Source: Caprella mutica
Lineage: Eukaryota; Arthropoda; Malacostraca; Amphipoda; Caprellidae
NCBI GenBank assembly: GCA_947561585.1
Contig: CANNZV010001116.1
Location: 62,001 to 126,000, forward strand
Direction of reading: 5' to 3'
DNA length: 64,000 nucleotides
Positions within the stretch are counted from its first letter, which is position 1; each line of letters starts with the position of its first letter. Under the pieces are notes generated by a model. The model was not told the DNA's origin and searched no databases. It worked only from the letters and a program-made list of their open reading frames with translations. Below are positions 10,277 through 22,074 of the stretch, in pieces. A program made the position numbers and the translations under genes.

Positions 10277-10524
10277 CTGGGATGGCTGAATGGGTGGATG
10301 GATATAAACCCCTTTTCACTAATGTCTCCAGAAAAAATTTATCGTTTTTTTATACATTTTTTTAAATTTTTAGCTATAAATTTTTTTAAACTTTATTTTA
10401 AATTTTTTTAAATTAAATATAAACATAGGTGGAGAATGAAGTGAAAATCGTACATTTTTTCCGGTTTGGAAAAAGTTGTGAATTTCTTTTGGATTCATTT
10501 TTGTGTTTGAATATATTAACTATC

Positions 10525-10605
10525 ATTTTCGAATGGTATTAATTAATAATTGATAGTATTAATTAATAATTGATAGTATTAATTAATAATTGATAGTATT
10601 AATTG
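10525..10605. repeat. 20-bp tandem repeat, about 4 copies
   Basis: Unit aattaataattgatagtatt repeated with few changes. Confidence 0.8.
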
Positions 10606-10890
10606 TAAACTTTTTCACCTACTAAATTTCAGGCAGATTTTTTTTTTTGGATCCGGGGAATCTGGGAATGGCGTAGTAGTTCGGACACCCCTAGTACTCA
10701 GACAGTGGGTACTAATGTAGGTCATGAACCTATCTGACCTTGACCTTTAGAAATTACTACGTGACCTAACATGACCATTTATTAACACCAATTATCCGAG
10801 TACGGTCACGTTCACTCTAACTGAATTTATTTATTTCATTATTCCACTTTTGGTAAAATGTGAATTAAAATTACGATATCAAGTGTAATA

Positions 10891-11096
10891 GGGTACGTTC
10901 TGAGTTATCGGACGGTTCCACATTTTCGAGCATGTAAGAAAACTTATATGACTAGTTTTCAACTTTTATTTTAGTTGGTATCCATGATACTTGCATGTAT
11001 CATGGATACCAATTAAAATAAACGTTAAATAATTATCATATACATTTTCTTGTATGATCGAAAATATGGAACTGTCCGATAATTCAGAACGTACCC
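10891..11096. mobile_element. GGGTA-family MITE with TA duplication
   Basis: Arms gggtacgttctgagttatcg and cgataattcagaacgtaccc are inverted copies, flanked by TA on each side, as in Tc1/mariner-type MITEs. The centre has the palindromic core tccatgatacttgcatgtat. Confidence 0.75.
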
Positions 11097-11264
11097 TATT
11101 CTAAAGGTTTTGTTATATTGGGATTTTGATGAATTTAGGTACTGAAAATAGGTTAAAAACAATGGGTCCTAAAAAATGATTTAGTTGTACCAAAAAATGA
11201 AGGCTGTAAAATGAATTGATGACGAGAATGATAAGCTCATGGATGCACTAAAGCTACTCCCTAC

Positions 11265-11430
11265 CCCTGACAATAGCTGGTCCTTATTGCCCTCAGTCGC
11301 ATGGCTTGATTTTCTGGACCCCGGGGCACTGGAGTCATTAACAGCTCTGCTTTTTATGCTAGTCTGTCCCGTGTCTTCTCTTTTGACTCCTCCTGCTTCG
11401 ACGTCGCGACCCTTCGTCCATATACGTCTA
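11265..11430 (-). CDS. Juxtamembrane cytoplasmic exon
   Basis: On the minus strand the acceptor tcacctcccctttcttcag is followed by one base (T) completing a Ser codon from the preceding exon, then 55 codons to the donor GGG|GTAGGG. It begins RRIWTKGRDVEAGGVKREDT, an Arg/Lys-rich stop-transfer flank directly after the transmembrane segment. It continues with GQTSIKSRAVNDSSAPGSRK and ends QLLSG. The 2-to-0 phase matches both neighbours. The donor is weaker than consensus. Two alternative GT sites a few bases downstream would break the frame to the next exon, so this boundary is preferred. The positive charges indicate this side is cytoplasmic (positive-inside rule). Confidence 0.75.
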
Positions 11431-11477
11431 CTGAAGAAAGGGGAGGTGAGGGTACGGTATTGGTAATTAATTCAGTT

Positions 11478-11640
11478 TTTAACATCTGTTCGGATCAAAG
11501 GCCATATCGCTGACGTCAAAAGGAAATATGAAGGACTGGAAGAAGCAGTCAGAGAGGAAAGTGGCTCCATGAACAAAGTCACCTACCACCGTTGGTGACT
11601 ACGCTCATCTATGCAGAAAAGCTACTTTGTAAATGCAGTA
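11478..11640 (+). repeat. Dispersed repeat of the ggccatatcgctgacgtc family (partial)
   Basis: Shares catatcgctgacgtcaaaag, ggactggaagaagcagtcag, gtggctccatgaacaaagtc and atgcagaaaagctact with copies at 16.7, 34.2 and 35.2 kb. Conserved order and spacing suggest a SINE-like or other short interspersed element. Confidence 0.7.
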
Positions 11641-11900
11641 AAAAATGATAAAGTTGGTAAAATATAGGATATTGATAAAAAATTATATTTTTCTATAACT
11701 AAACAATTAATAATTTCATTAGAAATAATTCAAGAAAATTATATTCAGCCATAAAAAAAAATTTATACCAAGTTTCACTAAAAAAAATTTTACAATCAAT
11801 TTTAAATGAAACTATATAGGTGTTAAAGAATAATATATATAAATACACTATAGAGCCAATTAATATATGTTTTATGCCATATAAATGCCATATCACTAAC

Positions 11901-11997
11901 CTGGCTAGGAAGGCTGCAGCCCCAATACATAGCAGGGGTATGAGTGTAGATAATATTATCGCTGTAATCATATACTGTTGGGGTAACATTTCATTTG
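11901..11997 (-). CDS. Transmembrane exon
   Basis: On the minus strand the acceptor ttttttgtttcag opens a 97-nt exon ending CCAG|GTTAGTG. It encodes NEMLPQQYMITAIILSTLIP followed by LLCIGAAAFLA. The stretch from about MITAII to AAAFLA is some 23 hydrophobic residues, the length of a single membrane helix. It is followed by S-RR in the next exon and preceded by acidic residues, giving a type I (N-out) topology. Entry is phase 1 and exit phase 2, matching the donors and acceptors at 13379 and 11430. It is the only convincing transmembrane helix among the exons found, so the product looks single-pass. Confidence 0.78.
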
Positions 11998-12228
11998 CTG
12001 AAACAAAAAAATAATAGTCAAATTAAATAACTATCTAATATTAACTATATTTGCTATAAAATAAAAGGAAGGCAATTTCAGAAGCAAATATTTATTTTAG
12101 CTCATGTTTTACTTTAATATTTTTTTCCAAATGAATTGTGAATTATTATTATTTCTATACCTTTTACAGTTTAATTTAACATTAGGAAATAGTTTATAAT
12201 TGCAATACTTTATAAGCTATGTAATTAT

Positions 12229-12401
12229 TAGGGTTGTGACAATATGCCTTTAAAATTAAAGATCCCCAAAATATTATAGACGGAGTGAATTAAAGAGTAT
12301 TGAATCGTTCTAAATCAGCGGTAAATAGAATTCGATACCATTTCATTCGACTATGATATTCCTAAGATCCATGATTTTAAATGCATATTGTCGCAACCCT
12401 A
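12229..12401. mobile_element. hAT-like MITE
   Basis: Ends tagggttgtgacaatatgc and gcatattgtcgcaacccta form terminal inverted repeats. The flanks gtaattat (12221-12228) and gtaattac (12402-12409) are a near-perfect 8-bp target duplication. A relative lies at 49654-49878. Confidence 0.75.
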
Positions 12402-13378
12402 GTAATTACATACACATAATTATTTAGAACTAACTAATTGAGTTAGTTAGTCCATCCGGTACGCTTTCAGTAATTAAATATAAACAAATTGTTAACATAG
12501 AATATTAGATGTAAAAACTAGACGTCCTATTTAATCAACGTAAACTATACAATCACCGGTGACGATTGTCCGTATTTTTTAATCCATATTTTTTTACATC
12601 AGGAAATTATAAGGATGTTGATGTTGTCTGTTTTTTGCAAGAAAAATGTTAATCCGCAACATTTTTAGATACGACTTAATTTCATGAGCAAAACAATAGT
12701 CTGGATGACAGAGAATCACAAATTCAAAAGGAAAAAATTAGGAAAAGGTAATCCGGGAAATATATAGAAAAAAAATCTTTATAACAAAAACATCAGAAAA
12801 AATCTTGAGTTTTTAATTATCCATTTTTTTCGAATTTTCCGGTATGTTTTTTCCAGATTTTTTGCCCATTCTGCATTAGCCGAATTTTTTCCCCGGATTT
12901 TTTTTCAGATTTGTTATTATTCTGAATGAAATTAATTTAATTTTTAAGATTTATTTTAATTAATTATTTCAATGAAAATATTGAAACAATTCACCCTGTA
13001 TTAGTTGTAGAACGTTAGGAATCAGAATGATGAAATATTTTCAAAGATCCAATTCAATCATTTTGATCAAATTGAAATTCACAGGGGATCAAATTCACTT
13101 GGATCAAATTGAAATTCACAGGGGATCAAGTTCTATTTCAGTTAGATCAAATTCAACTGTAAATATATATAGATCTAACAGGTATGCAAGTAATCAACTC
13201 TTTAGTTGTTACTAGTGATAATTACCATGTCATACATCAATACAAATAGCAGAAGACTACCAAGGCAAGAAGGATTTATGTAATCCTGGGTTATTCCCGT
13301 AATATCCCAGGAATAAATTCTTCGTGTCCGAGTATCCGTGACAAAAATAAGAAGTGTGATAGAGATATTAGAACTCAC

Positions 13379-13456
13379 TGTCATCTTCGTCGTTGCCCCC
13401 TGCATTGGCTATCGTCATATTATCGGGGGGTAAATGTTTGCTCTGGACTCGCTTAA
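13379..13456 (-). CDS. Acidic extracellular exon next to the transmembrane exon
   Basis: The minus-strand frame KRVQSKHLPPDNMTIANAGG followed by NDEDD ends in a strong donor, GACA|GTGAGTTC. The N-M-T sequon fits an extracellular position. It exits in phase 1 with A, making Thr with the transmembrane exon, and enters in phase 1 after gggctcag, making Val with the donor at 15766. The acceptor has a weak pyrimidine tract. The 51-bp tandem array (13471-14190) begins almost directly upstream, and this acceptor lies in what looks like a degenerate terminal repeat unit. The array frames are also open (51 is divisible by three), so a longer exon running into the array cannot be excluded. Confidence 0.6.
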
Positions 13457-13470
13457 CTGAGCCCACATAC

Positions 13471-14190
13471 TTCATGAGGAAGTGATGCAACATGATGTAG
13501 ACCTGAAATGGGACAACATACTTCATGAGGAAGTGATGCAACATGATGTAGACCTGAAATGGGACAACATACTTCATGAGGAAGTGATGCAACATGATGT
13601 AGACCTGAAATGGGACAACATACTTCATGAGGAAGTGATGCAACATGATGTCGACCTGAAATGGGACAACATACTTCATGAGGAAGTGATGCAACATGAT
13701 GTCGACCTGAAATGGGACAACATACTTCATGAGGAAGTGATGCAACATGATGTAAACCTGAAATGGGACAACATACTTCATGAGGAAGTGATGCAACATG
13801 ATGTAAACCTGAAATGGGACAACATACTTCATGAGGAAGTGATGCAACATGATGTCGACCTGAAATGGGACAACATACTACATGAGGAAGTGATGCAACA
13901 TGATGTCGACCTGAAATGGGACAACATACTTCATGAGGAAGTGATGCAACATGATGTAAACCTGAAATGGGACAACATACTTCATGAGGAAGTGATGCAA
14001 CATGATGTAAACCTGAAATGGGACAACATACTTCATGAGGAAGTGATGCAACATGATGTAGACCTGAAATGGGACAACATACTTCATGAGGAAGTGATGC
14101 AACATGATGTCGACCTGAAAAGGGACAACATACTACATGAGGAAGTGATGCAACATGATGTAGACCTGAAATGGGACAACATACTGAGTG
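13471..14190. repeat. 51-bp minisatellite abutting an exon, about 14 copies
   Basis: Unit of 51 bp including cttcatgaggaagtgatgca and acctgaaatgggacaacata. On the minus strand each unit contains tgttgtcccatttcag|gt, a good 3' splice acceptor. The array begins about 15 bases upstream of the acceptor of the exon at 13379-13456. All frames are open because 51 is divisible by three. Variants tagac, tcgac and taaac mark subsets of units. Confidence 0.94.
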
Positions 14191-14975
14191 ACACAATATA
14201 ATCACACGAACCTAAACTGAAAATTACAAAAGATCCACGGACCACTTCTCATATAAATTATGTATAGTGTCTATACTTCAGGAAGTTAATACATATTGGT
14301 ACATATATGGTTTAGTACTATTATAACCAAATGAATAAACTACATTGAAGCAATACTTTGATAATAAACGGAAACTATATAACTAGACGAAAATGCCACA
14401 AACCAAGATGGTTTTGCTGTGAACCTACATCTGGTTCATAGGATCACAGCGAACCATTTTGAGAAACCCTGGACCAAGGCATCATTTTGAGAACGTTTAA
14501 CCCTGGTACGACCAGCGATCGAGCCTCAGAGGCCCGTTCCAGATTTGAATATTGATGCATAATTTGAAAACTAATTGGCTTCAGTTGCTGAAACTCGTAT
14601 TTATTCATCGTAAAATTATCAGTGAAAATAATGCAACATAATTTGTTCTATTTTGTTTCACAGAATTTTTGATAAAGTGGGCCTCTGGAGCCCGGATGAA
14701 GTACAGTCGCTGATGCGTCACATTTTTCATCACACTAGTAACATCACTTACAGGATTATTAGCTATTTTTTGCTGTAAATTACAATGTGATGCAACAGTG
14801 CATGTATTTCACCAGAAGTCTAGATTTACACATGGTAAAAAATGTTATAAAACTAAATAAAAACTAAATATGTTGCATTACTTTCATTGATTTTGCTTAA
14901 ATAGAACTTAAACTATAAAAATCATGGATTTCTAGATACTCTAGTCATGATTTAATAGTAAAGTATTATTTTCAG

Positions 14976-15261
14976 GCACTCTGGTATGTCTGTTCGTCAC
15001 AGAGTTAGAAGAGATTTTGACTACGTTCTAAATAGTGAAATTTTGCAAAGGAAACACTTCAACGATAATTCCGATTTCTTCGTTACTAATTTCAATCTGC
15101 TTACAGAACTCACAGCAATGACAAATCAATATCTACAACATGTTCTCCCAAAATATCAAAAAGAAAGTAACATAACTGTGATTATCACCCAAGGGAGAAG
15201 TTATAATCAGCTCAGCACATTTGTAGGTAGCTACACAAATAGTTACCATTTCTTTTTGTAA
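14976..15261 (+). CDS. Unassigned open frame preceded by an acceptor-like site
   Basis: A forward frame follows attattttcag at 14975 and reads HSGMSVRHRVRRDFDYVLNS and onward for about 95 residues to a stop at 15261. It is not in a tandem array, uses varied residues and has no recognised domain. It lies on the opposite strand from the surrounding gene, inside one of its introns. It could be a fragment of a transposon protein, an isolated exon, or chance in AT-rich DNA. Confidence 0.15.
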
Positions 15262-15765
15262 GAAGAGAGATATTTTCAGGGTCACGTACTGGTAGCGTCT
15301 TGCAAGTATATTATTTCGGGTCTCAGAAGCCGTTAGAGCTGATGAAAACATACTTCATATGAAAATGGAAGCTAGGAGACCTATCTAAAACTCTAGAACA
15401 CACTGATTTGTTCCAACAAACTTCTGGAATAATAAGACAGTCGGAAAAAGAAAGAGCATAGTTCGCAGCAAAAATGGTAGCCCGGAGATTCATCAGTAGT
15501 TGAAGTAATGATCAAGATTAAATCTTTAAAATGTAAAAGAGTATTTTAAGTAAACTAGTGTACTTTCCTGTTAAAAATAATGAACACTCAATGCTATTAA
15601 TATAGATTTAACTTACAATACCAATATAACAGAATATAAAAGCAATTAAAATATATTTAAAAAATATAACAAAAAATATATTCATACAAAAATTCTTCAG
15701 CGTGATTGATAAATAAATAAATAAAAACACTATGCTTTTTATTTATAGGGAGGAATTGTACTTAC

Positions 15766-15817
15766 CTTTTGATTTATTTTTTATTGCAGCAGTGAGGTTT
15801 CTTCCATATTTGGGAGG
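15766..15817 (-). CDS. Short extracellular exon with N-glycosylation sequon
   Basis: On the minus strand the acceptor gtatttgctactag precedes 17 codons, PPKYGRNLTAAIKNKSK, plus G, ending in a consensus donor AAAAG|GTAAGT. An in-frame TAG forms part of the acceptor itself, so the frame cannot extend upstream and the splice site is needed. Exit phase 1 (G) joins TT of the exon at 13456 to make Val. N-L-T is a potential glycosylation site. The exon is only 52 nt and has been inferred from phase agreement and donor strength. No domain is recognisable. Confidence 0.45.
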
Positions 15818-15994
15818 CTAGTAGCAAATACCGAAAAGTGTCTCAAATATATATATAATATATCTCTGAGTATATCCGTAAATATATTAGAGTAAAATCT
15901 TACAGTTCTATTTTGAGCAAAGAACTACCTAAAATCATTTCATTTTCTCGAGAAGCTGCCGAGAAATGGGAGCCTACTTTTTACAGGAGAACCT

Positions 15995-16089
15995 TCAAGA
16001 AGTCATGTACTCTGCTTCGTCATCTTTGTTCATAGCGTAGAAGTGGTCAAAGTTCTGGTATTCACCCTCGAATTGTTTTCAGAACACAT
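15995..16089 (-). CDS. Candidate microexon or alternative terminal exon
   Basis: The minus strand has a very strong acceptor (ctttctttcccccctttcag) ending at 16090. One possibility is a 24-nt phase-0 microexon, MCSENNSR, closed by AGG|GTGAAT at 16066, which would insert in frame before the exon at 15817. Another is that a second frame, beginning near 16068 and reading GEYQNFDHFYAMNKDDEAEY then MTS and a stop at 15995, is the C-terminus of a truncated soluble isoform. That frame cannot be entered from the strong acceptor without meeting a TGA, so it would need a weak AG 22-24 nt downstream. The acidic, aromatic-rich peptide looks coding, but its use is uncertain. Confidence 0.22.
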
Positions 16090-16675
16090 CTGAAAGGGGG
16101 AAAGAAAGTTGAAGCACATAAAATGGATAATGATATTTTTATAGATATTCAAATAATGATTTAAAATTTAAAAAAAGGATGGAAACTAAATTTTTCAATT
16201 TGACCCCGAAATCAACAGCTGAAAATGATATAAAAAACATTTTTAAAGGAAAAATACAAATTACAACAGTTGGGAGGAATGTTATATTTTCATTGTAGCA
16301 TACGGTACTGTAAGAAATAAGTCTATTAAAAAATTACTAATCTAAATGCAAAAACCGTCCAAAAATACACTTAATTCCAATTTCAGTATTTAATAGTTCA
16401 ATATAATATAGATTAATGATCAATATATAAAAATGAGAAATGTTCAATACCATTGATTTAATTAGTGACGAAATGTCACTTAAAGTGAAAGATAACAATA
16501 GTAATAAAAGAGAACAATAAACAGCACGATTATTAGGGAAGTTTCCAAATTAAAGTTCAAGTGCTCTAAGAGAGTGAGTAATCGTATCTTTGAAATTAAT
16601 TAATTTCAAGAAATTGAGAGCAGTGAAGAATAGAAGAAAAAACTAAAGGTTATCAACCTGAACAATTTTAACTTT

Positions 16676-16980
16676 AGTAACGTCTGCTTCAGACATTTTG
16701 TTGACCAAATCACTGATGTCAAAGGGAAATTAAATACAAGGGACTGGAAGAAGCAGTCAGAAAGGAAACTGGCTTATGCTCATTGATGCAGAAAAGTTAC
16801 TCCGTGAATGCAGTCACTTACCAAGGAATGTGACGAAAAGGGACACAAGCACCGGTGGCTGCACTCACGGATGGAAGAGGAAAATGAAGAGGTGATAATA
16901 TATGGTGTCAAAATGTAAGACCTCGTAGTTGAAGAGCATAACCCTAGCGCTATCCTCTAAAACTACAACTATTGCCCCAG
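16676..16980 (+). repeat. Dispersed ggccatatcgctgacgtc-family repeat
   Basis: Contains taacgtctgcttcagac, gggactggaagaagcagtca, gtcacttaccaaggaatgtg and gatggaagaggaaaatgaag. It ends with cctcgtagttgaagagcata and accctagcgctatcctct, the same end as the copy at 35.2 kb. Confidence 0.75.
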
Positions 16981-17034
16981 TTATGATAAATGATATATAA
17001 TAGGGGAGCTTTTGGCCCACTTGTCCTAACTACA

Positions 17035-17636
17035 ATCGGAAAAAACATTGACCCAATTGTCCTAAATACTATCGGACAACTATTGTCCCAGTTGTCCTAA
17101 ATGCTATCAGACAACTATTGTCCCAGTTGTCCTGAATGCTATCGGACAACTATTGTCCCAGTTGTCCTAAATGCTATCAGACAACTATTGCCCCAGTTGT
17201 CCTAAATGCTATCGGACAACTATTGCCCCAGTTGTCCTAAATGCTATCGGACAATTTTTGTCCCAGTTGTCCTAAATACTATCTGACAACTATTGCCCCA
17301 GTTGTCCCAAATACTATCGGACAACTATTGTCCGTCCCAGTTGTCCTGAATGCTATCGGACAACTATTGTCCCAGTTGTCCTAAATGCTATCAGACAACT
17401 ATTGTCCCAGTTGTCCTGAATGCTATCGGACAGCTATTGTCCCAGTTGTCCTAAATGCTATCAGACAACTATTGCCCCAGTTGTCCTAAATGCTATCGGA
17501 CAACTATTGCCCCAGTTGTCCTAAATGCTATCGGACAATTATTGTCCCAGTTGTCCTAAATACTATCTGACAACTATTGCCCCAGTTGTCCCAAATACTA
17601 TCGGACAACTATTGTCCCAGTTGTCCTAAGTAGGGT
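17035..17636. repeat. 35-bp minisatellite, about 17 copies
   Basis: Unit of 35 bp (ccagttgtcctaaatgctat plus cggacaactattgtc). A block of about eight units recurs with the same variant order (near 17131 and 17415), and a 4-bp insertion (gtcc) near 17333 marks the junction. Confidence 0.93.
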
Positions 17637-17784
17637 ATTGTTGTCCCATTTCAGGCGGAATAAGAGTCTCCGAACTTAACACCCTATAATTAGAGGGTAA
17701 GTTGGGTGCAGTTATTCCAATTACTTCGGCATGATTGGCAAACTTGAAGAGGGGATAGCTAAGAAATTACTTGGGAATGCGAGT

Positions 17785-18305
17785 GAGAGGGAAAAGTTAC
17801 GCCATATAAGAGGGGAAAGAGTGGAGGAGAGTGGAGGAGAGAGAGGAAAAGAGTGGAAGAGAGAGTGGGAAAGTTACGCCATATAAGAGGGGAAAAGAGT
17901 GGAGGAGAGTGGAGGAGAGAGAGGAAAAGAGTGGAAGAGAGAGGGGAGAAGAGTGGAAGAGAGAGGGGAAAAGAGTGGAGGAGAGAGGGGAAAAGAGTGG
18001 AGGAGAGAGGGGAAAAGAGTGGAGGAGAGAGAGGAAAAGAGTGGAAGAGAGAGGGGGAAAGAGTGGAAGAGAGAGGGGAAAAGAGTGGAGGAGAGAGAGG
18101 AAAAGAATGGAAGAGAGAGGGGAAAAGAGTGGAGGAGAGAGAGGAAAAGAGTGGAAGAGAGAGGGGAAAAGTTACGCCATATAAGAGGGGAAAAGAGTGG
18201 AGGAGAGAGAGGAAAAGAGTGGAAGAGAGAAGAGAGAGGGGAAAAGTTACGCCATATAAGAGGGGAAAAGAGTGGAGGAGAGTGGAGGAGAAGGGAGAAA
18301 AGAGG
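17785..18305. repeat. Purine-rich 22-bp array with interspersed spacer
   Basis: GA-only strand with a unit of about 22 bp (gagaggggaaaagagtggag plus ga), interrupted four times by agttacgccatataagaggg. Strong strand asymmetry could allow triplex formation. Lys/Glu/Arg-rich open frames are artefacts. Confidence 0.9.
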
Positions 18306-18479
18306 GGATTAAATTAACATTAATCATGTTATATGTAGAATAGTAATTAGATTACTGTATTTAATGTCTGAAAACATTTAATTACATCACTACGTAATTA
18401 TGCTAAAAAAACTATTTAGTTAGTTACTCTATTTACCAAGTGATACATACTAGTACAGACAGCTCTCCCTTTAAGAACA

Positions 18480-18560
18480 CTAAGTACAGCTCTCACTGTG
18501 AGAGCACTAAGCACAGCTCTCACTTCAAGAGCAGCCCTCACTGTGAGAGTACTTAGTCAG
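18480..18560. repeat. Short palindromic direct repeats
   Basis: Three copies of ctcactgtgagag-type palindromes within 80 bp, linked by agcacagctctcact. Confidence 0.6.
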
Positions 18561-18725
18561 TTCTAAGAGTAGAGACAAAGAGTTTCTACAGAGGCTAAAG
18601 AGACGCTATTGTTCCGTAGACTTTCTCTCCTTTGTCTCAACTATAAAAATGAATAGAGTTCTAAGCACCATTGTACATTGCACCAAAGAACTGCATTGCT
18701 ACTCTATGCACTTTGAATAGAACCA

Positions 18726-21372
18726 CATACGGTAAGAACCACACTACGGTAAGAACCACAGTGCGGTAAGAACCACAGTATGGTAAGAACCACACTACGG
18801 TAAGAACCACACTACGGTAAGAACCACACTACGGTAAGAACCACAGTACGGTAAGAACCACAGTACGGTAAGAACCACAGTGCGGTAAGAACCACAGTAT
18901 GGTAAGAACCACACTACGGCAAGAACCACACTACGGTAAGAACCACAGTGCGGTAAGAACCACAGTATGGTAAGAACCACACTACGGTAAGAACCACACT
19001 ACGGTAAGAACCACACTACGGTAAGAACCACAGTACGGTAAGAACCACAGTACGGTAAGAACCACACTACGGTAAGAACCACAGTGCGGTAAGAACCACA
19101 CTACGGTAAGAACCACACTACGGCAAGAACCACACTACGGTAAGAACCACAGTGCGGTAAGAACCACACTACGGTAAGAACCACACTACGGTAAGAACCA
19201 CACTACGGTAAGAACCACACTACGGTAAGAACCACAGTACGGTAAGAACCACAGTACGGTAAGAACCACACTACGGTAAGAACCACACTACGGTAAGAAC
19301 CACAGTACGGTAAGAACCACACTACGGTAAGAACCACACAACGGTAAGAACCACAGTACAGTATGAACCACAGTACGGTAAGAACCACAGTACGGTAAGA
19401 ACCACACTACGGTAAGAACCACACTACGGTAAGAACCACACTACGGTAAGAACCACACTACGGTAAGAACCACAGTACGGTAAGAACCACACTACGGTAA
19501 GAACCACAGTACGGTAAGAACCACAGTACGGTAAGAACCACAATATGGAGAGAACCACACTACGGTAAGAACCACACCAAGGTAAGAACCACAGTGCGGT
19601 AAGAACCACACTACGGTAAGAACCACAGTGCGGTAAGAACCACACTACGGTAAGAACCACACTACGGTAAGAACCACACTATGGTAAGAACCACACTACG
19701 GTAAGAACCACAGTACGGTAAGAACCACACTACGGTAAGAACCACAGTACGGTAAGAACCACACTACGGTAAGAACCACACTACGGTATGAACCACACTA
19801 CGGTAAGAACCACACTATGGTAAGAACCACACTACGGTAAGAACCACAGTACGGTAAGAACCACACTACGGTAAGAACCACAGTATGGAGAGAACCACAC
19901 TACGGTAAGAACCACACTTCGGTAAGAACCACACTACGGAAAGAACCACACTACGGAAAGAACCACACTACGGAAAGAACCACACTACGGTAAGAACCAC
20001 AGTGCGGTAAGAACCACAGTGCGGTAAGAACCACACTACGGTAAGAACCACACTACGGTAAGAACCACAGTGCGGTAAAAACCACACTACGGTAAGAACC
20101 ACACCACGGTAAGAACCACAGTGCGGTAAGAACCACACTACGGTAAGAACCACACTACGGTAAGAACCACACTATGGTAAGAACCACACTACGGTAAGAA
20201 CCACACTACGGTAAGAACCACACTACGGTAAGAACCACACTACGGTAAGAACCACACTACGGTAAGAACCATACTACGGTAAGAACCACACTACGGTAAG
20301 AGCCACAATACGGTAAGAACCACACTACGGTAAGAACCACACTACGGTAAGAGCCACAATACGGTAAGAACCACACTACGGTAAGAACCACAATACGGTA
20401 AGAACCACACTACGGTAAGAACCACACTATGGTAAGAACCACACTACGGTAAGAACCACAGTACGGTAAGAACCACACTACGGTAAGAACCACAGTATGG
20501 AGAGAACCACACTACGGTAAGAACCACACTTCGGTAAGAACCACACTACGGAAAGAACCACACTACGGAAAGAACCACATTACGGTAAGAACCACACTAC
20601 GGTAAGAACCACAGTGCGGTAAGAACCACAGTGCGGTAAGAACCACACTACGGTAAGAACCACACTACGGTAAGAACCACAGTGCGGTAAAAACCACACT
20701 ACGGTAAGAACCACACCACGGTAAGAACCACAGTGCGGTAAGAACCACAGTGCGGTAAGAACCACACTACGGTAAGAACCACACTACGGTAAGAACCACA
20801 GTACGGTAAGAACCACAGTACGGTAAGAACCACACTACGGTATGAACCACACTACGGTAAGAACCACACTACGGTAAGAACCACACTACGGTAAGAACCA
20901 CACTACGGTAAGAACCACACTACGGTAAGAACCACACTACGGTAAGAACCACACTACGGTAAGAGCCACAATACGGTAAGAACCACACTACGGTAAGAAC
21001 CACACTACGGTAAGAACCACAGTGCGGTAAAAACCACACTACGGTAAGAACCACACCACGGTAAGAACCACAGTGCGGTAAGAACCACAGTGCGGTAAGA
21101 ACCACACTACGGTAAGAACCACACTACGGTAAGAACCACACTATGGTAAGAACCACACTACGGTAAGAACCACACTACGGTAAGAACCACACTACGGTAA
21201 GAACCACACTACGGTAAGAACCACACTACGGTAAGAACCACACTACGGTAAGAGCCACAATACGGTAAGAACCACACTACGGTAAGAACCACACTACGGT
21301 AAGAGCCACAATACGGTAAGAACCACACTACGGTAAGAGCCACAATACGGTAAGAACCACAATAAGGTAAGC
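18726..21372. repeat. 17-bp minisatellite, about 155 copies, with 612-bp higher-order repeat
   Basis: Unit gtaagaaccacactacg (17 bp) with common variants agtgcg, agtacg and ccacg. A distinctive block (cagtatggagagaaccac, then acacttcgg, then acggaaag) occurs at 19881 and again at 20493, exactly 612 bp or 36 units apart, so blocks have been duplicated. Each unit has CG|GTAAGA on the forward strand, a good donor match. Confidence 0.95.
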
Positions 21373-22074
21373 AATGAACCACAAGTGGTTTGTACCATTT
21401 TACTTCTGTAGACTAAGTTACCTATCACCGGTCATGTAAGAAACAAGTGGGTACACACCCAATGAAAAGCAGATACCTGGGTATGTTTTTAACTGAAATT
21501 ATTCAAAGTAACATCATCTAAATCAGTAAAAGTTAATTTTTGAATAAAATTTCAAATAAGCTCTTCCAATAAAAATAATTAAGTCTGTGATGTACTGATG
21601 AAGTTATAGGAGAAATGATCCAACGAACAATAATCAATTATTTATAATAAACATACATTGATCATTACACTTCATTTTACATTATGTACAATACGCCTTC
21701 CATGGAATAAAAGGAAAAGAATCTTCGTGTGGGCATACTAGTTACGGGTTATAAAAACTATACAACATTATGGCTATCATGTTGATAACTTATATGTAGG
21801 TACAGAAACAAAAATGTAAGTAAAATCTTATAGAAAATAAAACGGGAAATAGATTATCAAGTAGAATAATAACCTATGCATCTATTTATTTTAAATATTC
21901 ATAATACCAATATAAATATTTATTTTGGAATAATTATCTCAAAACATGATTTTTTTCACGGGTCATATTATTTTTTTTTTGTTTTAAAAGACATTATTTT
22001 TCCATTAAAAACGAGACTTTAAATTTCCATTAAAAACAAGAATTTTAATTCACTATTATATTTATCAAGCGATA

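Noticed and set aside
11239..11466. Forward ORF of 75 codons
   Set aside because: Antisense shadow of the juxtamembrane exon.
17640..17700. Forward tcag...GGGTAAGTTGG block resembling an exon
   Set aside because: All three frames contain stops between the acceptor-like and donor-like sites.
18726..21372. CRISPR-like regular repeats
   Set aside because: Units are directly contiguous with no unique spacers, and the window is clearly eukaryotic.
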